From assembly GCF_048263515.1 (NCBI RefSeq), contig NZ_JBLXEC010000019.1, positions 1 through 64,000 on the forward strand: a stretch of DNA of 64,000 bases, read 5' to 3'. Shown piece by piece: positions 59,200-64,000 of this stretch. The notes under the pieces are model-generated. The model worked only from the letters and a program-made list of their open reading frames with translations, searched no databases and was not told the origin of the DNA. The position numbers and the translations under genes were made by a program. Position 1 is the first letter of the stretch, and each line of letters opens with the position of its first letter. This DNA comes from Marinovum sp048263515. Its GTDB lineage: Bacteria > Pseudomonadota > Alphaproteobacteria > Rhodobacterales > Rhodobacteraceae.

Positions 59200-59754
59200 T
59201 TACATGGGGCGCGGCATGCTTTCCGGCAGGCAGCGCTCGACATGGGACGCGGGCAGCTCCGCCCTGGTGTAGCGCCCCATGAGCTCCAGCAACACGTAGA
59301 TGCGCCCCTGCTCCGGAATGCCTTCGATTTCCGCGACCTTGTCCGCAAGCGGCCCCGAGATCACCTTCACCCGATCACCGGCCGCGAGATCGGGCGGCGC
59401 CTGCACCCTGCCATCGTCCTGAAGGCGGAGTTTCAGCGCCGCGATGATGTTCGGCGCGACCTGCGTCGGCCTCCCGGCTTCGAGCGCGACCAGCCGCGAC
59501 ACGCCGCAGGTAGCATTGATCGACCGCCAGTTCCGCCTGTCATCTGCCACCTTTACGAAGAGATATCCCGGAAACAGCGGCTTGACGATCCTGCGCCACT
59601 GCCCTGCACGCCGCACCGTTTCCTCGCGCAGGGGCATGAAGCTTTCATAGCCCTGGCGTTCGAGATTGAGGATTGCCCGGTCCAACCCGCCCGGCTTGAG
59701 CTGGGCAAGATACCAAGAATCGGGCGCGACGCGGGCTGTCCGACCGAGGGACAT
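59200..59754 (-). CDS. NusG/RfaH-like transcription antiterminator
   Basis: A 184-residue NusG-paralogue. The N-terminal NGN domain has WYLAQLKPGGLDRAILNLERQGYESFMPL and PLFPGYLFVKV, the RfaH-like motif. A KOW domain near 125-160 has LAAGDRVKVISGPLADKVAEIEG. Such proteins allow RNA polymerase to read long polysaccharide operons. It begins three bases after the priming transferase stop, so it is co-transcribed and could carry transcription into the downstream cluster. No signal for its DNA element was recognised. Confidence 0.9.
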   Translation of the reverse strand: MSLGRTARVAPDSWYLAQLKPGGLDRAILNLERQGYESFMPLREETVRRAGQWRRIVKPLFPGYLFVKVADDRRNWRSINATCGVSRLVALEAGRPTQVAPNIIAALKLRLQDDGRVQAPPDLAAGDRVKVISGPLADKVAEIEGIPEQGRIYVLLELMGRYTRAELPASHVERCLPESMPRPM

Positions 59755-59757
59755 TGC

Positions 59758-60438
59758 TCACCGCTGCCCGAAGCCGGAGAGAACCACCCCGAAGGTCAGG
59801 ACAATGACATAAAGATCGAGCAAGAGGCTGGAGTTCTGGATGTAGAACCCGTCATAGCGCGCCTTGCGTCGCACCGCGCGCGGGTTGTCGGCATAGCCAC
59901 CGCGCACCTGAGCCAGCCCGGTGATCCCGGGACGTACGGTCAGGCGTCTGCGATACCCCGGCACCCGGGAGACGTATTCGGTGGCATGCTCAAAGGCATC
60001 GGGGCGCGGGCCCACAAGGCTCATGTCACCGGTGATGATATTGAGGATATTCGGCACCTCATCGAGCTTGGTGCGCCGCAGCAAGCGCCCAAGCGGCGTG
60101 ATCCGGTGGCTATCCAGCGGCGCATTGGCCGCGCGCAGCGCCTCTCCGCCGCCGGTCATCGTCCGGAACTTCCACATCGTGAAGGCTTTTCCGTCCTGCC
60201 CCATCCGGACCTGACGGAAAAACACCGGACCCCGATTGAAAATCAGGTTTGCCAGAAAAACCACGACGGTCAACACCATGAAGGTCGGCAATGCGGCGAG
60301 GGCGAAGATCAGATCGACCGCGCGCTTAGCAAAAAAGTATCCTCTTCGATGAACCTGCGCCGCTGGCGCAGTATAAGAAAAACTGTCATGTCCGACAAAT
60401 GCGTAGGTGCCGGCGACAGGAGCAGAAACATGTTTCAA
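59758..60438 (-). CDS. Undecaprenyl-phosphate sugar phosphotransferase (priming)
   Basis: A sugar transferase of about 226 residues, of the WcaJ/ExoY C-terminal type (short, without the four-helix N-terminal membrane part). One hydrophobic anchor lies near 45-70. The catalytic domain has YFFAKRAVDLIFAL, FRQVRMGQDGKAFTMWKFRTM, LRRTKLDEVPNILNIITGDMSLVGPRP (the DE-x-P and GDMS-VGPRP hallmarks) and RPGITGLAQVRGG. It links the first sugar phosphate to the lipid carrier at the cytoplasmic face. The start is uncertain. TTG at 60436-60438 has AGGGGGG seven bases upstream, and a TTG eight codons earlier is also possible. Confidence 0.9.
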   Translation of the reverse strand: MKHVSAPVAGTYAFVGHDSFSYTAPAAQVHRRGYFFAKRAVDLIFALAALPTFMVLTVVVFLANLIFNRGPVFFRQVRMGQDGKAFTMWKFRTMTGGGEALRAANAPLDSHRITPLGRLLRRTKLDEVPNILNIITGDMSLVGPRPDAFEHATEYVSRVPGYRRRLTVRPGITGLAQVRGGYADNPRAVRRKARYDGFYIQNSSLLLDLYVIVLTFGVVLSGFGQR

Positions 60439-61064
60439 ACCCAATCCCCCCTGAAAAAGCAAAAATACGTTGCGCCAGCTAAAAAATGCGCTGACCCGAA
60501 TCCTTAAAGTTCAGTTAATCTTGGTGAGAAGCGCTGTACATATCAAGGATTTTCTAACAAACGCGAATGCCCCGATCACGTCCAAAGCATTGGAACAATT
60601 GGTTTACAGTTTGGAAACAATCGGCTTTTCAACTTAAAGGAGCGTGACCTCGGCGCGCCCGAGACAGACGCCAGCCACCCGCCGCCATGCCCCGCCCTCC
60701 GGACAGATTGCCTCTGGGGAAGCGTCACATTTATGAAACACAAGGAATTTATGTCCCTGCTACGCCCGCAGGGAGGTTTTCGCGGTCGGCGCGACCGCCC
60801 AGGCAAGGCGAAACCCTAGGTCGGAAACGAGCAACCACCGCGCGAGCTTATCGAGCGCCGCCAAGGCAGCGGTGCAAAATCCGGGGGAAAGGCCCGGGAA
60901 GAGTTCCAGGAGAAAACTCAGAAAAAAGAGTTCCGAGAGCCGGGCTGAAAGGCCAGCCCTCTTGTCACCGTCAGCCCCGAAAGCCCCGCGCCTGGACCTG
61001 CACCAGCATCCCGCGCTGGCTTCGGCACACGCTTCCGAAGCACCTCCCGAGGGGGCCGCATGCC
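60439..61064. other. Upstream region of the EPS operon
   Basis: The first 170 bases are AT-rich and surely hold the promoter of the priming-transferase operon. They contain two direct copies of TTGGA(A)ACAAT 21 bases apart. The remaining about 400 bases are GC-rich with no protein-like frame and no recognisable RNA. Confidence 0.4.
60590..60621. repeat. Direct repeat upstream of the priming transferase
   Basis: TTGGAACAAT (60590-60599) and TTGGAAACAAT (60611-60621) are spaced 21 bases apart, two helical turns, in the AT-rich leader 150-180 bases before the priming transferase gene. This is a plausible binding site for a regulator. Confidence 0.45.
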
Positions 61065-61256
61065 TCAGCCCGGGGTCTTCAGCCGCACCTCGTTGGGCAC
61101 CGGCAGGGGCGGGTTCGGGCCATCGATGAACTCCACCGTGGCGAGGATCGGTGTCGCCGGGTTCTCAACCGCATGCATCATGTGATCGCCTGCGCCATGG
61201 TCGAAATGCTTGCTGCTACCCCGGGTGTGTGACCGTCGATCCAGATCACGGCTCAC
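61065..61256 (-). pseudogene. C-terminal fragment, possibly cupin-like
   Basis: A 63-codon frame. Its last 40 residues (HMMHAVENPATPILATVEF, then PVPNEVRLKTPG) have the look of a cupin end, a strand with histidine and 'ENP...ATVEF', and GC-rich codon use of a real gene. The N-terminal part looks non-coding. It is either a small hypothetical gene or a remnant. No function is offered. Confidence 0.35.
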
Positions 61257-61336
61257 TTGCCCCTCGGGGACCCCTCGGCCTCAGTGTGCATAATTTCCGA
61301 GACCGGGCCGCCCGGAGTATTGGGGATGCCGCAGGT

Positions 61337-61915
61337 CTAGCGAGTGGGAACCATTCGGTCCTTGCCGAGGAAGAACCGTGACTCGAGGCTCTCCACCACC
61401 CCGTGTTCGAGATGCCATTGGAACTCGAACTCGGTTGTCTCGTAATCATCGGCAATGAAGCGGGCCTCGGCACCGGGGTCTGCCGCGGCAGCTGCCAGAG
61501 CCACCTTCTGAATTGCAAGGCGCTCGACCATCTGGTTGTAGCTTGCACCCTCGATGCGGCGCCAGTCCAGCAGAAGTTCCGCCACGGTGACGCCAACCTG
61601 TTGGCGCGACAGCCGCGTCACGAAGGGGTTCGGCACGCTTGCACCGAACCAGGCACCTTCCACCGCCGCCTTGAACGGCGCGAAGCTGGGATGTTGCGTG
61701 ATCCCCTCGAATGCAGTGGCGTGTTTCAGATAGGCCTCAAGGAATGCCTCCGGCACGCCGTCTTCACTGTCCTCCAGGAGGAAGGAGCCGGCTTGGACCA
61801 GTCCGAAGAGAAGCCTGGAGATCTGTTCAACGGAACAGCACATCTCGGGGACATAATACTGCTGCGCTGCGGCGATGGCCTGACCGACGGGATCGGTGAT
61901 GGATGTTTCGTACAT
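61337..61915 (-). CDS. Hypothetical protein, 192 aa
   Basis: The frame from ATG 61913-61915 has good protein character: a helical protein without signal peptide or membrane segment, with acidic stretches and a cysteine pair (MCCSVEQ) near residue 26. GAWFGASVPNPFVTRL and WHLEHGVVESLESRFFLG are segments that look conserved in composition. I do not recognise the family. It is isolated on the minus strand, with the EPS operon to its left and a protein of unknown function to its right. Confidence 0.65.
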   Translation of the reverse strand: MYETSITDPVGQAIAAAQQYYVPEMCCSVEQISRLLFGLVQAGSFLLEDSEDGVPEAFLEAYLKHATAFEGITQHPSFAPFKAAVEGAWFGASVPNPFVTRLSRQQVGVTVAELLLDWRRIEGASYNQMVERLAIQKVALAAAAADPGAEARFIADDYETTEFEFQWHLEHGVVESLESRFFLGKDRMVPTR

Positions 61916-62262
61916 TTTAAACGCCTCTTGTTGGCCGCGGACCTGCGGTGCCGCGGAGTGTAATTCAGGTTTTGCTATGGCCTTGGGGGCCCGATCGGCT
62001 TCTCCCCTGAGCCTTCAGAACAGTGCAGGGAGGACATTGGTCGCGCGCTGAAAACGGAAAACGAAAGTTGGCATCTTTTTTCGTGGCTACGTGCAACGAG
62101 TTCGGGCCTGCGCAGTCAGCCCCGGACGAAGGCCGTTTCGACGATCACCCGCGACCAGCTACCGGAATGATCCGTCCGCTCCAGCCGCCGCCGCCCGACC
62201 GATCGCCAGATAGACCCCGAGTGCTGAGCGGATGCCGCAACGGCGCAGAACTCTGGCGCCGG
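61916..62262. other. Intergenic stretch between two hypothetical genes
   Basis: About 350 bases. The part near 62040-62090 is AT-rich and may hold the promoter of the 192-residue gene. The remainder contains a short minus-strand frame (RVLRRCGIRSALGVYLAIG) that could be a gene fragment, but the evidence is too thin to call. Confidence 0.3.
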
Positions 62263-62610
62263 TTACGGGCTGATGGGTTTCAGGGCAGTCTCCAGGTCGT
62301 CGGCGAGTGGGCGACACGCCAGCGCCGGGCCGAGCGAGCCTGCCAGCCAGAACCCGCATGACCTCGCATAGCCCTCGTCGTCATAGAGCGCCTCGATGCG
62401 GGTCTGCTTCCTTTTCAGCGACCGCCAGCCCTGGCGTTGCAGATGGGCCTGCACCGAGCGCAGCCCCTCAAGCGCCTCCGCCTCCAGTCCCCCGTACAGG
62501 CCTAGGCTCACCAGCGCACCGATGTAGGAGGCTGCGGTGCGCGTGGTCACCTGCGCTTGCCCCCCGCGGGCTGCTGCAGCCTGCCGCAAGCTCCCCGGCG
62601 CGAGCGGCAT
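62263..62610 (-). CDS. Hypothetical small protein, 115 aa
   Basis: The frame from ATG 62608-62610 gives a basic, helical protein with protein-like codon use (TRTAASYIGALVSLGLYGG, then ALYDDEGYARSCGFWLAG). An earlier ATG adds six residues. There is no signal peptide. One weakly hydrophobic stretch lies near 25-45. I do not recognise a family, and the gene might be a fragment. Confidence 0.4.
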   Translation of the reverse strand: MPLAPGSLRQAAAARGGQAQVTTRTAASYIGALVSLGLYGGLEAEALEGLRSVQAHLQRQGWRSLKRKQTRIEALYDDEGYARSCGFWLAGSLGPALACRPLADDLETALKPISP

Positions 62611-62773
62611 GATGGAGGACGCCCACATGGATGGCGGCGACGTCAGGGCAGAACCGGCGGTGCGACATGAGGCTTGAATGTGTTGCGGCCAATTGCGACC
62701 CTGCTTTCAGGTTCCGGAAAGCCCGGGCCGAAGGGCAAGGTTGCATCAACCTTCCCACAGGACAGGTCGCCCC

Positions 62774-63490
62774 ATGCAAGGATGCAGTCTCCGCCGGGTT
62801 TTCACGCTGATCGCGATCGCGCTCTGCGGCGCAGGAGCGCCGGCTCCGGCGCAGGACGTCGCCTTGCCGCCTTTGGCCGATGAGATCGCCGCGCAGTTTC
62901 CCGCAATCGGGCGGCTGGGGCACGCCGGGTTCCGGACCAAACAGGCCTGCACGGCCACGCTGATCGCCCCCGACCTCGTCCTGACGGCCGCGCATTGCGT
63001 GTCGGAGGACGGGGTCTCCGGCCGGGTGTTCGTGGCCGGATGGTCTCGTGGAGACTATGTCGCGGCGCGTGCGTCAAAATCGGAAATCCGCCATCCGGCG
63101 TATGCGGTGAAAGGCAAGCCCCTGATCACCAATGATGTGGCCCTGGTGGTTCTGGAAAGCCCCATGGAAGAGGTCACACCCCTACCTCTGGCAACGCAAG
63201 AGGAGGACGCTTGGGACGCCACCGAGGTCGCCCTGCTCGGCTATCACCGCAGGACGCCGCATCTGCTGAGCGGAGATTTCACCTGCCCGGCGACCCGCCT
63301 GGGGGCCAGGTTGGTGCATGTGGGATGTCCGGTGATCGATGGCAATTCCGGCAGCCCCGTGCTGAGCCAGGCCGCACAGGGAGGCTGGCAGGTTGTCGGC
63401 GTGGTGAGTTCCCGGCAGGGGAGCGGCGCGATTGCGGTGGAACTCCCGAGCTGGCTGAGACGGACAGTGGCAGCACATCTTCTGCAATAG
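62774..63490 (+). CDS. Secreted trypsin-like serine protease
   Basis: A 238-residue protein with a signal peptide (residues 1-27, ending in PAPAQ) and an S1 peptidase domain: His74 in VLTAAHC, Asp121 in ITNDVALVVLES, Ser192 in VIDGNSGSPV. CTATLI precedes the first motif, as in glutamyl-endopeptidase and other V8-like enzymes. The ATG at 62774 begins MQGCSLRRVF and gives the signal peptide. Further upstream the frame loses character. It is probably periplasmic or extracellular. It is convergent with a VPLPA-CTERM gene at the window edge. Confidence 0.9.
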   Translation: MQGCSLRRVFTLIAIALCGAGAPAPAQDVALPPLADEIAAQFPAIGRLGHAGFRTKQACTATLIAPDLVLTAAHCVSEDGVSGRVFVAGWSRGDYVAARASKSEIRHPAYAVKGKPLITNDVALVVLESPMEEVTPLPLATQEEDAWDATEVALLGYHRRTPHLLSGDFTCPATRLGARLVHVGCPVIDGNSGSPVLSQAAQGGWQVVGVVSSRQGSGAIAVELPSWLRRTVAAHLLQ

Positions 63491-63729
63491 GTCTGCCGGC
63501 TTCCGCGCCGAAACCGGAACGGAGACCGGGGCTGCCGTCGACCCAGGCTGCTCCACAGACCGGCCTGCTTCACAAGAGCCTTCCGCGCGCCCGGTGACCT
63601 GCGAGCCCGCCAGACCCTTGCGCGCCTCTTCCGGGCGGGGTGTCCGGGACGCGCGTGTCAGGTTCGGGGACAAGCAGGTTCAGGTCTCGCGCGGAACCCG
63701 CACCGCGCGCAGGGGATCCGGCAGGCCTG

Positions 63730-63999
63730 TCACCCCAGGCGCTTCCTGCGGCGCAGCACCACCAGCCCGGCCAGCCCGGACAGCAGAAGCGGCAGCCCGG
63801 CCGGAAGCGGGATGGGCGTGACGAGCGCAAGCGGAGAGACCGAGTAGCTCGCCAGCGGATAGGCCGGGAGAGAAAGGGAGGTGAGCGGATCCGCACCCGG
63901 CGGCAAAAACAAGAAGTCGAAGTCAGGTGAGGTGAATCTCGCCACGGCATGTGGACCGAAAACAGGTCCAGGGCCACTCCCGGGGTCAATTGTCAGAAG
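63730..63999 (-). CDS. VPLPA-CTERM protein, C-terminal part (cut by window edge)
   Basis: The frame is open from 63999 down to a stop at 63730, 89 residues without the N-terminus. It ends in a sorting tail: TPIPLPAGLPLLLSGLAGL, a short hydrophobic helix and RRRKRLG. This is a VPLPA-CTERM signal for XrtD. Upstream in the same frame, a beta-type mature domain (DFDFLFLPPGADPL) is visible. A GTG at 63943-63945 could look like a start, but the frame continues beyond the window, so the gene starts outside. Confidence 0.85.
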   Translation of the reverse strand, partial: LLTIDPGSGPGPVFGPHAVARFTSPDFDFLFLPPGADPLTSLSLPAYPLASYSVSPLALVTPIPLPAGLPLLLSGLAGLVVLRRRKRLG

Positions 64000-64000
64000 A

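Noticed and set aside
58696..60700. RfaH ops (GGCGGTAGCGTG) element for the NusG-like protein
   Set aside because: A GGTAGC string at about 58876 lies on the wrong strand for the operon, and no full ops match was found.

Overview
The window looks like an alphaproteobacterial chromosome segment, most likely from the Rhodobacteraceae/Roseobacter group. This is inferred from the high GC content (outside a few AT-richer genes) and from gene families typical of that group, such as VPLPA-CTERM and VPEID-CTERM sorting systems and the EPS-associated MarR regulator. No rRNA or tRNA gene and no CRISPR array was seen. Nearly all of it is one large surface-polysaccharide / exosortase region.

Layout. 1-0.6 kb: a partial hypothetical gene and the tail of an IS3-type transposase. 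1.2-5.4 kb: an exported protein of unknown function, a YdcF-like protein, a rhomboid protease and a VPLPA-CTERM protein. 5.9-8.5 kb: an 885-residue fusion of a class III aminotransferase with a domain resembling cyanobacterial acyl-ACP reductase. 8.8-12.1 kb (minus strand): ATPase, chain-length protein and BY-kinase-like ATPase, the inner-membrane part of a Wzx/Wzy-type export machine. 12.7-18.8 kb: an EpsG-like polymerase, the exosortase E/CPBP-protease fusion, its 58-residue VPEID-CTERM substrate and a 982-residue modular protein ending in a thioester-domain-like module. 19.9-27.3 kb (plus strand): PrsT-like TPR lipoprotein, pseudaminic acid synthase PseI, an ATP-grasp protein, an amidohydrolase and an outer-membrane polysaccharide export lipoprotein. 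27.7-60.4 kb (minus strand): exosortase XrtD fused to EpsI, then a long series of glycan genes: SDR and cytidylyltransferase-AKR fusion (an AT-rich island), AsnB, six or more glycosyltransferases, deacetylases, formyl- and acyltransferases, an ATP-grasp/phosphatase fusion, sulfotransferase, pseG/F/C/B, an ABC flippase, a MarR-type EPS regulator, UDP-sugar dehydrogenase and epimerase, a NusG/RfaH-like antiterminator and the priming sugar transferase. 61-64 kb: two proteins of unknown function, a trypsin-like protease and the end of a second VPLPA-CTERM protein.

How the genes fit together (inference). The priming transferase, glycosyltransferases, flippase/polymerase, chain-length protein with its kinase, and export lipoprotein would make and export an acidic polysaccharide. 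It probably carries uronic acid or its amide, nonulosonic acid and sulfate. PrsT, XrtD and the VPLPA-CTERM proteins form one surface-protein sorting system. XrtE and its tiny substrate form a second. The pseudaminic pathway is incomplete here: pseF is internally deleted and no PseH-like acetyltransferase is seen.

The most unusual items are the aminotransferase-acyl-ACP-reductase fusion, the XrtE/VPEID/thioester-domain cluster, the collapsed pseF, and the ATP-grasp-LMW phosphatase fusion.
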